Shown in pieces: positions 22,095 through 33,313 of a stretch of 64,000 nucleotides of DNA. Position 1 is the first letter of the stretch; every line of letters begins with the position of its first letter. The notes beneath the pieces were generated by a model. It was not told the DNA's origin, made no database searches, and saw nothing but the letters and a program-made list of their open reading frames with translations. The DNA comes from Schizophyllum amplum. Its lineage: Eukaryota; Basidiomycota; Agaricomycetes; Agaricales; Schizophyllaceae. The stretch lies in assembly GCA_007026445.1 (NCBI GenBank), contig VDMD01000032.1, positions 186,001 to 250,000 of the forward strand, given 5' to 3'. A program made the translations under genes and the position numbers.

Positions 22095-23437
22095 ATGGGC
22101 CAAATTATCAGCGAAGCCTATCCCCCGAAGCCCGCGTTCAGCGTGGACGACATTCATGACCTCTCGGGCAAGGTCATGATCGTCACCGGGGGGAACAGCG
22201 GTATCGGGAAGGAGACGGTCAAGGCGCGTCACGACGCACAAGGCCTGTAGCCCATGCTAATGCGAACTTTCACTAGGCCCTGCTCAACCGCAACGCGAAG
22301 GTGTACATCGGCGCGCGGAGTCCGGAGCGAGCGTTGGAAGCGATCAAGGAGCTGAAGGAGCTCACCGGGAAGGAGGCCCTCTTTCTCAAGGTCGACTTGG
22401 AGGACTTGAAGTCTGTAAAGGCGGCGGCGGAGGAGTTCCAGAGGTGCGTTACTTGTGTACCATGTGCACTTCCACGACTGACGCGCAATGATAGCAAGGA
22501 GACGCAGCTCCACGTCTTGTTCAACAACGCGTACGTGATACCCTTCCCTCGTACACCCTCGACTAAAATGTCCTTGTAGAGGCGTCATGATGTGTCCCAC
22601 CAGCATGGTGACAAAAGGACGGTACGCGGGGGCGTTGCACGCTCTCCCTCATCCTAGCCTCACATACGCACACAGGCTATGACTTCCAGTTCGGCACCAA
22701 CGTCCTGGGCCACTTCTACCTCACCAAACTCCTCCTGCCCACCCTTCTCTCCACCGCGCAGGCGACCGGCACCGACGTCCGCGTCGTCAACACCTCCTCC
22801 AGCGGACACATGTTCGTCAATACGATCGACTTCAACACGCTCAAGGACGGCCCCGCGCGGCAGAAGTGGAACCCGACGAATTTGTATGGACAGAGTAAAT
22901 TCGTACGTCCCCCGCACTTCATAGCCCGCCTGCGGCAGAGGTAGTTTTGTCCACTAATCATTTCCCAAGGGCAACATTGTGCACGCCAACGAGCTCGCGC
23001 GCCGCTACGGGGACCAGGGCCTCATCGCCTCCTCACTTAATCCGGGAAACCTTCACAGCAACCTCCAACGCTACATGAGCCCCGTGTTTGCGAAGATTAT
23101 TGTGAGCTCTCCTTCGTGCTCTTCTCGCGCGGCACACTACGCACTTTTCCCGCTCTTGCGCGCCGTAGATCTGACATGCCCATTCAGCAAGTCCTCATGT
23201 TGCACCCGACCCCTCTGGGCGCGCTCACGCAGCTGTACGCGGGAACGATGGGCGGGAAGGAGTTGAATGGCAAGGTTAGCGACTGTGCCTCCAAAGGGAA
23301 ACTTCGACGTTGACTGACTACGGTCGCAGTACCTCATTCCCTGGGCGCGCTTCGGAAAGCCGAACAGCGGTGCGGAGGACGAGGCGTTGGGTAAGGCGCT
23401 GTGGGATTGGTGCGAGGAGCAGGTGGTGAGTATTTGA
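22095..23437 (+). CDS. Short-chain dehydrogenase/reductase, copy 1
   Basis: Classical SDR with an NAD(P)-binding Rossmann fold, resembling fungal retinol-dehydrogenase-type or WW-oxidoreductase-type enzymes. Motifs in order: TGGNSGIG (cofactor glycine motif, about residue 31), NNAGVM, VVNTSSS, and the catalytic pair in LYGQSKF (Y-x-x-x-K). The chain is spread over about eight exons with short introns and ends EEQVVSI at 23437. The first intron (22224-22276, 53 nt) starts with GC rather than GT; only this joins VK to [12 protein letters not shown] in frame, and the second copy has the same feature. The frame looks intact. The substrate is unknown. Confidence 0.85.
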
Positions 23438-24589
23438 GCGATGACTAGTATTAGTTTTGTGTCTCTTGTTAGTACTAGGCCTCTTATTGAAGATTTCTGC
23501 TTTCAATGTTTGATTCGTCTTAGATGGTCTTCGTGTCTAGTCCGAGTCGTCCTAAAGGCTGAGAACTTAAGTTGTGTCTCGTTCCCTTTGAAAGCCACTG
23601 CCATCGTACCTGACCCTGCGGAGTCGCTGAGCGCAGCATCCGCAACCTCCTCTGAGTCGGCGCATCTGCACGTCGGGGAGGCGTCGGAGTCGATGCGAAC
23701 ACGATATGACGGACGATGGCGCCTTCCTTTGCCAGGCGCCTTCCTACGTGCAGTGCCAGAAGTATTCATTACTGTACGCGGAATACAATTAAGGAGCCTG
23801 TACAGCAACCGTGTACGCGTCGATTTCCCGCTTTCTGCTGAGAAAGACTGCCACGGTGACTGCTGAGGGCAGGGGGGCGTGACTGGGCCACGCGCGTGGC
23901 TGAGCCTCTTCCGACTGTCCTTCCCACCCTCATGCATCATGGCATGCTCGTCGGCGTCGTCGCGCGCCGCCGCCGCGAGCTCCAAGTCGTTGATGAGAAT
24001 TTTGACTTGCGCATAAGCTTGCATGAGTAAGTTTGTGTCATTCTACCCTACCAGGCTGACGAGCAATATGTCAAAATCTTGGTGTCAGGCATCGAGTCGA
24101 TTACGAACTGGCGTAACCCGTCCTCTCAAAGTCCGGTTCCTCGGCCCATCGTTCGTCGGAGCCTCCAGTACCGGAGCGAGAGGTCTTGCACCGCATGATA
24201 CAAAGCTCGTGCCCCGGGCTCAGTCCTTGTGCTCACGGCTGGCTCACGGCCACCGACAAATCGAGTACTCAATATCAATAATCTACTTACCACCACGAGC
24301 CCTGGTCGGGGGTCTAATATGACAGTGGTCGCCCGCGTCTCTAACAGTTCTGGTAACACCTCATGCGTCGCCCATTGAAACGCAGCGCCTCCGCGAGCGC
24401 ACAATATGTGCCCGCTGGACTCTCCAGGTGCTATGGACTTGGCAGTCGCGTGGCGCGCGGTCTCTGCAGCTCCGTACGGCTTTCGATGCAGCTGCTCTGG
24501 CGCGCCTATATAAGCGCGTCCACCATTCATCAGTATTCAGTCCTTCTATTGTTCGGTCCCTCCCCTCCCCCTCACAGTCGCACTTCATC
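23438..24589. other. Intergenic with a coding-like fragment
   Basis: About 1.15 kb. On the plus strand near 23895-24026 a segment reads PTLMHHGMLVGVVARRRREL then DENFDLRISLHE and a stop, which looks like the end of a former protein, family unknown. Otherwise it holds the promoter of the M28 gene. Confidence 0.35.
24507..24514 (+). promoter_or_regulatory. TATA box of M28 gene
   Basis: TATATAAG 76 bp upstream of the start at 24590. Confidence 0.55.
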
Positions 24590-26196
24590 ATGAAGCTGTC
24601 GTACGGTCTCCTCCTGTCCGCTCTTTCTGCTCTCGCGCTTGCTGCCCCTCTCGCGCAAGACGAGATCAAGCAAAACGCCGCGTCCGGCCTGCGCCTCTTG
24701 AGCCTGGAGGATGGCGCGGAGCCGGTTTGGAAGACGGCAGACGAGAAGCTGGAGCTCATGAAGACTGGCACTAAGTTTGTGCGTCGTACTACCTCTCACT
24801 GCGAACTTGCTGATAGCTAACGCGCGCCCAGTTCGATGTCACCGAGACGTACGAGCGTAAGCAAGCGCTGGCAGCCAACAAGGCGAAGATGGTGGCACGC
24901 GAAACGTGTGAGTGCATACGCAGGATCTGGGATGAGAGCGCTTTCTGAGGCCTTCGCACAGACCCCACGCCGAGCCACCAGTCCGAGTTGTATGGGGCTC
25001 TGAATCTTATTGCCGCGGAGCCCATGCAGGCCTACCTTGATGAGCTCACCTCCACCTTCAACAACCGCTACTACAACTCGTCCACCGGCAAGGCTGCCAG
25101 CGACTATGTCCTGAAAGTCGCTAACCAGGTACGTTGGCGCCATGCTCAGTCGTGCCGTATATCCATGGGTCGCGCTGTGGGTTGCTTAACCTGAGCCCCA
25201 GTTCGCCAACACCCACGACCTCGTCTCGGTGTCGAAGTTCGAGCACAGCGGCTTCGAGCAGTACAGCGTCATCGCACGCATCGAGGGCAGCACCGACGGT
25301 CCCGTCACCATTATCGGCGCGCACTTGGACGCTATCAACTCGCAGGACCCCGTGAACGGCCGCGCTCCTGGTGCGTCTGACGTCTGACATATTCATGTAC
25401 CGCACCGCATTTCCCTCTCATCTCATCCTCTTATGCATCTGTGAACCTTCTGACTGACACCTCTCGCTTTCAGGCGCCGACGACGACGGCACGGGCGTCG
25501 TGAACCTGATGGAGGGCATGCGCACCCTGATCAACTTCGGCTTCGCGCCCACGATGCCCATCGAGTTCCACTGGTACGCCGCCGGCGATGCTGGCTTGCT
25601 CGGCTCGCAGGATGTCGCTACCAAGTACGCGGAGGATGGCATTGAAGTCCGGGGCTTTATGGAGCTCGAGAGGTCTGGATAGTGAGTTTTTCTATGATCG
25701 CGCTTCGTATACCTTCCGAGCTAACTGCTGTGCTAGCTACGCCTCCGGCACCAAGCAAGTCATCGCCCTCCAGGCCGACAACGTCGACGCGGACTTGAAC
25801 GAATTCGTCAAGAGCCTCGTCGACACGTACGCCGACATTCCCTGGGTCATGAACACACCCGTACGTAGCTGCTCCTTCTCTCACCACTTCCGCCTCTTTC
25901 TTCTCCTGTCTATATTTTCCCCGTCACTTGCTTTCCACCGTCTATCCTTCACCCTCCATTTTTCCCGCATCCATTCCTCACCCGAGCTCATACACCACTA
26001 GTGCGGCTACGCTTGCGCCGACCACGCCAGCTGGACCGCGGCCGGTTTCGCCGCAGTATCCCCGTACGAGGCGATCACCGGCGATGACAACCCTAAGGCC
26101 CACACCGAGAACGACATCTCGCGCGGCATCGACTGGGGTCACTCGATCCAGTTCACGAAGCTGGCGGTGTCGTTCTTGTACGAGTTGGCTGCTTGA
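24590..26196 (+). CDS. Secreted M28-family aminopeptidase homologue with altered active site
   Basis: Seven exons (24590-24778, 24832-24907, 24962-25128, 25202-25370, 25474-25681, 25737-25860, 26002-26196) give 375 residues. A signal peptide (MKLSYGLLLSALSALALAA) is followed by a propeptide-like stretch and an M28E leucine-aminopeptidase fold. Zinc-site motifs GAHLDAIN and PGADDDGTG are present, as is the last His in CADHASW. The usual catalytic Glu-Glu pair in WYSAEEGGLLGSQ is replaced: here WYAAGDAGLLGSQ, so the general base is Gly and the zinc-binding Glu is Asp. The usual Asp of the DMT region is Glu (FMELERSGY). The fold looks intact but catalysis may be lost. Predicted extracellular. 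Confidence 0.85.
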
Positions 26197-26565
26197 TTCA
26201 GCAAGTAGCTATCCAGCAGTACTGATATGTACGAAGTACATCTATGTCTAATAGGGCGTCATATGCGGGTATGTAGTGGACAGCGATCGGGATCTGGGGA
26301 AATAACTTATACTGTCGCCGACGAGTCGGCTCAATGAACAAGCTATGAGCCCGTCAGTGGTCGCCAGTGTACAAGAATCAGTGAGACGTTGCCTGGGTCT
26401 CAGTCATCCTGACTTCTCCTATGCCCCTTCACATCCTTCTTTAACTGTACAACTTTGCGCTTCAGTTGCTCCTTCCTCTCCTCCCGCTCCAGCTGCTACA
26501 TTATCAACGTCGGTTTACGATAGCTGATCGGATGTTCACGTACCTCCTCGAGCTCCGCCACCCAA
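26197..26565. other. Intergenic
   Basis: 3' flank of the M28 gene up to the start of the 4.1 kb duplicated block. No gene seen. Confidence 0.4.
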
Positions 26566-26680
26566 AGTGCGAGAGTGGGTCGCGGGGCTTCGAGCGCGAG
26601 GGCTGATCGACGAGGTCGCGAGCGAGCTGGTGGATTTTGTCGAGGGCCGACGACGGTCAACCGTACTTGACGACGAATAG
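26566..26680 (+). pseudogene. 3' relic of ADP-ribosylglycohydrolase gene
   Basis: Encodes VREWVAGLRARGLIDEVASE and continues to a stop, matching the last about 38 codons of the intact gene at 59.6-61.0 kb (REWVAALRARELIDEVASEL). Nothing upstream matches, so only the end was carried by the duplication. It is not expected to be functional. Confidence 0.8.
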
Positions 26681-26819
26681 TACGTGAAGACCAGCGAGTA
26701 GGTCCATGAACGATCGAGATGTATATAACAAGGAAATGGATTTCATGGACGTTGGATGCAGGATCACAGAAGAACAGTCACTATGTTGTTTACGAAAGGA
26801 CACTCGCTATCTGGCTACC

Positions 26820-27952
26820 TCAAGCATCTTCACCGTCACCCTTGTACTCAGCGATCATGCGACGGAGCTTCCGCTTCCTCTGCTCGCGAAGCTGGGCAAT
26901 ACGATCAGTACCCCACCCCGCGCGCGAAGCAGGCAAGATCTCACCTTCTTCAACTCCTCCACCAGCGCTTCCTCTTCAGAATCGTGCTATACATATGATC
27001 AGTCCGGCTCGCGGAATCATAGTTGAGCAGCGAGGGCATGTACTTACCTCTTCGCAGTGCACCTTCGACGAGCGCTTCCGCTTCCCGTTAGCACGCGCTG
27101 GTGGCTGGGCAAAACATTTGCTTAGCGGATGCCCTCGACAAACTGGTTCAAAGCACGTACCGAGTCCCTCGCCCTCGGCGTAGGCATCGAAGGTCCTGCC
27201 GACGCGTTCGCAAGCCTGCTGACGGAGGAAACCGAGCGCGAGATGCTCTTCTGCGTTACTGGGGACGGCGAGCGCGGCATCATTGTGAATGGATCGGGAC
27301 TGCTGGACGCGATGAAGATCGGCGAGTTGGCTCGCGCGCCATTGACGACTCTCCTGGAGCCTACGTAACCCTTGGCCCCTGCACTCGATGCAATGACGAT
27401 CTCGCCGACACCGTCATCCTCGTCGCTGACCCACGCATACGGCGCCGAGCACGCCAGCATGCCGTCCACGTCTGGCTGCCCAGCATCCTCGCCTGCCACG
27501 TCCTCCTCATCCGACGTGTCCTGGTATGCGGCGATCTTGCCTGGCGAGGGATGCCGCCTACAGAGCGCGACGAGCCGTTGGCTATGCCTGCGCGCGTGGG
27601 TAGGGTCGCCGCAGGGGCACTCGAAGAGCCCGGTCGCCTCGTTGCGCTTGACAACTCGGCTTCCACCTGTGCGAGCGTAAGCGGTTACAAAGCGGAAGCC
27701 GAACGACGATACACATACCTCTCCAGCGCACTGTAACTTGCTTGTAGTGATACTTCCAGCCGTGGCGCATCGCCTTGCAGGCGGCGGGCCCTCGTGACGC
27801 CATGCAGGACGCTGCATCATAGTCCTTGGGATAATCGGGGTCCGGGCAGCCTGGCTTCGTGCATCTGCAACGCGTTCGCGATCGAGTCAGCGTGAAGAGA
27901 ACCAGTCGTCAGAGTACGAGGAGGAAGCGTACCGCCATTCACAGGTCGCCAT
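26820..27952 (-). CDS. Cys/His-rich protein with basic coiled-coil tail, copy 1
   Basis: I do not recognise the family. Spliced from about seven exons beginning with a 20-nt exon (27952-27933), it gives about 290 residues. N-terminus: MATCEWR, then CTKPGCPDPDYPKDYDAASC and several more Cys. A second Cys/His cluster (FECPCGDPTHARRHSQ, then LVALCRRH) resembles a zinc-binding site. The middle is acidic and Ser/Pro-rich (PSPVTQKSISRSVSSVS). The C-terminus has NGKRKRSSK, an NLS-like patch, then EEEALVEELKKLREQRKRKL, a charged heptad-like helix. The layout suggests a nuclear zinc-binding protein; DNA or RNA binding is inference. The second copy lies at 58.3-59.5 kb. Confidence 0.6.
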
Positions 27953-28773
27953 GATGGATGGAAAAGGAGTGAAGAGACAGGGAAGCGCGGGGGACGAGTC
28001 CGTCAACATCCGTCTCCTACTATAAGTATGGGGAGAATTCGAACATACCCCAAAATAGGCCGGAGGTTGCGGAGCGTTCACAGTTGACGACTGCGGCAAT
28101 GCGAATGACTTACATGGAATATGTGTAGGATCCGCCATCAGCAACCAGAGCCCCAACACGAACTCCAACTCATCTTCAGGTCAAGATGACAAGACCGCGT
28201 CATCGCCGCTGTATTGGCGGCACATCAACAAGAACTTGAACAGGAGAGGTGTCGAGTTTGCCGTGCATCGAGCATGTATAGACGGTCGGATGAGCCGATA
28301 AGCTGGTCGCGCCCTGAGCATTTGGCTTCGAAACGGACTTCAACCTCGATTCCCGTGACTCTAGGTGCCGTAGTTCGCTTGTCCACTGCCCAGGTGTGGT
28401 TCAACATATGCGATTGCGGACCAGTGACTGCCAGTGCATGTTCGTGTTGAGAAGCTCGTTTTGAGGGCTGATACTGTTGAGGACTTGGCTGAGACTGCGT
28501 CTACAGAAAGTTGGGCCTTCGCAAAGTTTGGACTTAGAGAATGCGTCAGGCTACAGAGCGCTCTTCACTCAGAGAGGCAAGCGCGATTGAACGTTCAAGA
28601 ACTTGGTCGCTTCGGACGCCGGCCCGAATTCTTCTCACCCGTGGGAAATTGGAAGACTTGAGGGGCTACTTTTCCACGCCTTCAGCCTTGCCTCGTCGCC
28701 CATTCGATCCCGGGCTTGCTTCTTCCCATCATCTACCCCTCGTAGGATTTCGACGACAGGACTGCTAGCAGTC
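27953..28773. other. Conserved spacer between Cys/His-rich gene and F-box gene
   Basis: The whole spacer is duplicated at 57489-58294. A stretch at about 28270-28440 stays open on both strands in both copies: plus strand MYRRSDEPISWSRPEHLASK, minus strand APRVTGIEVEV. It could be a short exon or simply recent duplication. Left unassigned. Confidence 0.4.
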
Positions 28774-30410
28774 ATGCATTACGCTTTATCCATCCCAGAA
28801 ATACGACATACGATATGTGCCGAGGTCGTCTCACATGACGCGCTCAGCAAGCTGTCCCGCGTCTCGCACGATTGGCACGATTCAGCGAACGTCATCCTAT
28901 GGCAGTCGCTCGACAGTCTGATTCCATTGCTGCGTCTGATGCCTGCGGAGATTTGGAAAATGAAGGAAGGCCACTTGTCGCGGCGGCGGAAGTTCGTACG
29001 TGGTCTATACTTCCGTAGCCGGCCTCGTTTGACCGTGTTACATCCGATCAGACGTTCTGCAGACCGCTCAAACCGCACGACTGGACGCCTGTGTACGAGC
29101 GGGCTACGCTGGTCAGGGAGATCTTGCTGCACCAACGGCACGAATCAACATACGACAAACTTGAGGAAAGCGAAGTCGTCCTACGCGCCATATGCCATTG
29201 CCCGCCGCCCTTGACCTTACTGCCTCGTTTACGGCGCCTCGAGTTCCGCAATTGGGGTAATCCTCATGAGTACCGCTCCCGCTGCTTCTTACAACTGGTA
29301 TCATCGTCGCTCAAATATCTCCACGTCGAAGGTCCCTGGCCGAAATCTTTCGACTTCACGAGCCTCGTTCATGCATGCCCGGCGATTGAGACGATCCGCT
29401 ATACATCATGGGAACTCGACCTTTCCACAGAATTGGCTGGTGCCCTCGTCAGCTGGCGCACATTGACGGACGTCGATATACAGGTGCCAGGGCGGGCACT
29501 CGGCCTAATAATGTCTTGTCTAGCGCAACTTCCAAGCCTCGCAGGCCTCAGGATATATTGCGCGGAATATCTCCAAGCCGTTCCTTCTCCGCGGCTGCCA
29601 CATAACTCGTTCCCTTCGCTTAGACGCCTCGTTCTAGTCAGCCTTCAGCACGTCGTCGTGGACGCTGTGATATGTTCGTGGGACAAGCGCCAGATTCAGG
29701 CGCTGACACTGTCGCCCCACGTAGGAGGCTCCGCAGCAGAGCTCCTACACACAATAGCCTGTCTCAACGAGCACTGTGAACCGCTTGCACTCGATGAACT
29801 CACTATCGCCGGCGACTGGCTGATATCGCTTCACCTTATCACCCCTTTGTCGCGTTTCTGCAACCTTACAAACGTCGCCATTGGCGGTACTAGCGGCTCG
29901 GGTATCACCGACGACGGCTACGCGCAGCTGGCGCAACTGTGGCCTAAGCTACGAAGGCTGCAATTGGGCTTGCCCTATTTCCCCTCCGGTCCACTATCCT
30001 GCACGCTCAGTGCATTGCTCCATTTCGCGAAGAACTGCCACCATCTCGAGCGGCTTACCTTGCCTCTGGATGCCATCGACGTACCCAACCCTGTCCCGCA
30101 GGCAGATCTGCTAATATGTCGCAATTCATCCTTGACCTATCTCCACGTCGGACGGGCGTCCATAAACGACCCGACAGCGGTGGCGCTTTTCCTGTCGGCA
30201 ATATTCCCTGGTCTTCAAGAAGTCGTTTGCTCCGGAGAGTCCGAGTTCAACCAGGAAGAGGATGGTGCCGTTAGGGGAAGGGAGATGATCCGCAAGTGGG
30301 CTGAAGTGAGAAAGATGTTGGGTGTTTTGCGGAAGGAGGAGTATATGCAGTGGGACTTCGTCGAGGCGATGGTCCCCGGATCCAGAGTCTGCTGCATCAT
30401 GGACGTGTAG
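28774..30410 (+). CDS. F-box protein, PEIRH/ICAE family, divergent branch
   Basis: Exons 28774-28995 and 29052-30410 with a 56-nt intron give 526 residues. The N-terminus is MHYALSIPEIRHTICAEVVS then LSKLSRVSHDW. Exon 2 begins TFCRPLKPHDWTPVYERA and carries LRR-like units; it ends EAMVPGSRVCCIMDV. Close to its inverted copy at 55.7-57.5 kb and more distant from the paralogues at 2-35 kb, so it forms a separate branch. The frame is intact. SCF receptor role by family resemblance; target unknown. Confidence 0.8.
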
Positions 30411-30704
30411 AAGCTTACTGCTATTACTCAGACATCCGGTCCGGCTTGGATCCGTCAGCTACGAGCGTCCATCCTGCTGCTCGCGCGATCCCGTCGTGAG
30501 CGATCGCGGCATTCGACTCGAACTTCGACTTGTTCCTGACCATGCTCGACTTTCCTGCCAAGCCCCAAAGTTCGTCCATGCCGCACCCCCGTAGCAGCTC
30601 CCGCACGCACTCTGTCAATGTCAATGATATCCAATCCCGTTTCGACTTTTGCCTGTCGACTTTCACATCCAATACTTGAAGTTGATAGTGGGACCAGATG
30701 GGTC

Positions 30705-30795
30705 TCCCCAATGCACCGTAAACTGCTTGTAGTAATACTTGTGGCTCTGGTTGCAGGTGGCGGGCATGCAGGATGCTAGTTTGCCATTTGGGCTC
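30705..30795 (-). pseudogene. Short relic of the Cys/His-rich gene at the block edge
   Basis: Minus strand reads ASCMPATCNQSHKYYYKQFT then VHWG, a shortened version of the ASCM...PATCKAMRHG.KYHYKQVT region of the genes at 26.8 and 58.3 kb. It abuts the edge of the 4.1 kb duplication. Confidence 0.6.
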
Positions 30796-30875
30796 CATTT
30801 GAATGCTGCTCCTACAGCCCATTTGTATGCTGCTGCTACAACCCATCTGTACGCTGTTCCTACAACTTGATATGA
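30790..30875. repeat. Minisatellite, about 24 bp unit
   Basis: Three to four imperfect copies of a unit like CCCATTTGTATGCTGCTGC plus TACAA, immediately beside the Cys/His-rich gene relic. Confidence 0.65.
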
Positions 30876-31042
30876 TGTGGGTGTTTGCATCCGCTTGTAG
30901 CTACTCCGCGGATATCATAGAAACAGCGATCATTATTCGAGCCGGTACCGACAAGGGACACAAAACTACTCACTCAGACATATGCCACCTCCTCATCATC
31001 ATGTACTCGCCACCTCCTCATCACACACTCGCCACATCCTCA

Positions 31043-32637
31043 TCACACACCTGCGACCTGCTCCTCGCACCACTCCCACAGCGCCTTCCCCAACGCCTCG
31101 TCCTCCGCACCCTTGTTCGGCTTCCCAAAGCGCGCCCAGGGGATGAGATACTGGGAGGGTTGGATTAGCGAACGATGCAGCGGACAGGAGATAGCCGACT
31201 GCAGTCGAACGGGTCAATTGAAAGCGGTCGAACGGGTCAGTTGAGAGCGACCGAACACGTCAGTTGAGAGCGACCGAACACTCTGTCGACGGCTTCGTGG
31301 CCGTAGCCGACAGCCGCCCAGGGCAGTCCAAAGTCTCCCAGGTGCAGTCCAAATGTCGGATCCTCACCTTGCCATTCACCTCCTTCCCGCCCATCGTGCC
31401 CGCGTACAGCTGTGTGAGCGCGCCCAGCGGCGTGGGGTGCAACATGACGATTTCCTGATGTGGGCGTATGAGCTATGGGGTATACGAGACGAGCGCGTAC
31501 GGGACACGGAGAAAAGCAGAAAGACTCACAATAATCTTCGCCATCACAGGGTGTATATAGCGCGTGAGATTACTTTGCAGATTGCCCGGGTTGAGCGAGG
31601 AGGCGATGAGCCCTTGGTCCCCGTACCGGCGCGCGAGCTCGTTGGCGTGGACGATGTTGCCCTGGAGGGATGATTAGTGGGGGTTTGCGGGAAGGAAAAG
31701 TGGCATGGGGGAATGGGAACCGCCAGACGTTGCAAGCACGCCAGACGTCGTGAACTCGCCAGACGCGCGACGTTGCGAACCCGCTAGACACTGACCAGCC
31801 ATCGCCAGAACTCGCCCAGCACTCACGAATTTACTCTGTTGGTACAGGTTCTGCGGGGTCCACTTCTGCCGCGCGGGGCCGTCCTTGAGCGTGTTGAAGT
31901 CGATGGTCTTGACAAAGACCTGTGCACTGGAGGAGGTGTTGACGACTCGGACGTCCGTGCCTGTCGCCTTCGCGGTAGAGAGGAGGGTGGGTAGGAGGAG
32001 CTTGGTGAGGTAGAAATGGCCCAGGACGTTGGTCCCGAACTGGCAATCGTAGCCTGTGCGCGCGTGAGTGAGGATGAGCGGGGAAGTGGGACGCGAGTAC
32101 GCACCGTCCGCGGTCAGCATACTGATGGGGCACATCATGACGCCTCTGCGGGGACAGTTCAGAGAAAGGGTGTATACGAGGGAAGGGGATTACACGGACG
32201 CGTTGTTGAACAAAACATGCAGCTGCGTCTCCTTGCTATCGTCGCGCGCGTCAGTCTTTGTCGTATACGTGATGCATAGAAATCGCACCTCTGAAACTCC
32301 TCCGCCGCCGCCTTTACCGACTTCAGGTCCCCCAAGTCGACCTTGAGAAGGAAGGCCTCCTTCCCGGTGAGCTCTTTCAGCTCCTTGATCGCTTCCGCCA
32401 CTCGCTCCGGACTCCGCGCGCCGATGTACACCTTCGCGTTGTGGTTGAGCAGGGCCTGTTTGAGATTCGCATAAGCATGGACCGCAGGAACTGTGCGTCG
32501 CGACGCGCCTTGACCGTCTCCTTCCCGATGCCGCTGTTCCCTCCGGTGACGATCATGACCTTGCCCGAGAGGTCAGGGATGTCGCCCACGCTGAACTTGG
32601 GATTGGGGGGATAAATCTCGCTGAGAATCTGGCCCAT
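31043..32637 (-). CDS. Short-chain dehydrogenase/reductase, copy 2
   Basis: Paralogue of the SDR at 22.1-23.4 kb, opposite strand. It starts [19 protein letters not shown] and keeps [15 protein letters not shown] and the catalytic Tyr and Lys in LYQQSKF; it ends EEQVAGV at 31043. The first intron (32508-32456, 53 nt) also begins GC. Two later introns are lengthened by tandem repeats (31200-31282 and 31722-31815), and the last codons run into another repeat (31000-31050). The coding frame appears intact. Likely NAD(P)-dependent oxidoreductase; substrate unknown. Confidence 0.83.
31200..31282. repeat. Intronic minisatellite in SDR copy 2
   Basis: Three to four copies of a 24-bp unit like GTCAGTTGAGAGCGACCGAA. 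Confidence 0.7.
31722..31815. repeat. Second intronic minisatellite in SDR copy 2
   Basis: About four imperfect copies of CGCCAGACGTTGCAAGCA-like units of 18-24 bp. Confidence 0.6.
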
Positions 32638-32716
32638 GTCGTCTACGCAGGAAGGAAGTCGTGAATGTCGAAGGAATAATCCAGCAAGATGCCGCGTGCT
32701 TTTGAAGCGCAGCGAA

Positions 32717-32723
32717 CTTTATA
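32717..32723 (-). promoter_or_regulatory. TATA box of SDR copy 2
   Basis: TATAAAG on the minus strand about 80 bp upstream of the start at 32637, matching SDR copy 1. Confidence 0.5.
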
Positions 32724-33313
32724 CGACGAGCTGCTCATACCGATCGACGCCTGAGGAGCCACTCTCACTGTCAGTGTCAGCGAGAACAGCGCCGCTGCGT
32801 AAATGTATTGGGCAGCAACGCGAGTCGGTTGCGCGACAGCCGGGCGTACGCACATATGCATAAATCTCATTAGCAAACTTGGCCGCTTAGCCTGTCAGTA
32901 GCCGCCAGCCCCCTTGCCAGTGGCGATCGCGTGAGTCGCTTGTGCGATAGACGGAGATCCATTATATCTCTCTGCCTTCAGGTAAGATAGATATTGGTGG
33001 AACGGGCTCGAGGGTAAGCGAGGGCCGAAGAATATGGATCAAGAGCTTGAATCAAGATGGACTTCAAACTTGTAACCAAAAGAGGAAGGTATTGTACTTT
33101 CTCGATCGAACGTGCACTGTGCCTGGCTCTGGGCGCTTACATAGCGTTGTCAACCACGAACTAATTCACATGCTCTGCATAATACCTGCCCATCGACCAC
33201 GCCCCGCCCGAGTTGATTGGGTTTCTTAGATGATGGTCCCGCCAGAGAAACAACTGACCCATAAAGCCCAAGCAACATCAATTCGTAGTACACCGGACCT
33301 TCTGAATGCACGT
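32724..33313. other. Intergenic, mirrored spacer of the F-box/SDR module
   Basis: Carries the inverted counterpart (near 33085) of the AGAAAGTACAATACC motif found near 21885. No gene. Confidence 0.45.

Larger units (their letters stand above)
26566..30704 (+). repeat. Left copy of a 4.1 kb inverted segmental duplication
   Basis: Block boundaries can be read directly: similarity begins at AGTGCGAGAGTGGGTCGCGG near 26566 and stops after GGACCAGATGGGTC at 30704. The partner block is 55536-59732 in reverse orientation. Contents in order: 3' relic of an ADP-ribosylglycohydrolase, the Cys/His-rich gene, a conserved spacer, an F-box gene, and its 3' flank. Confidence 0.85.
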
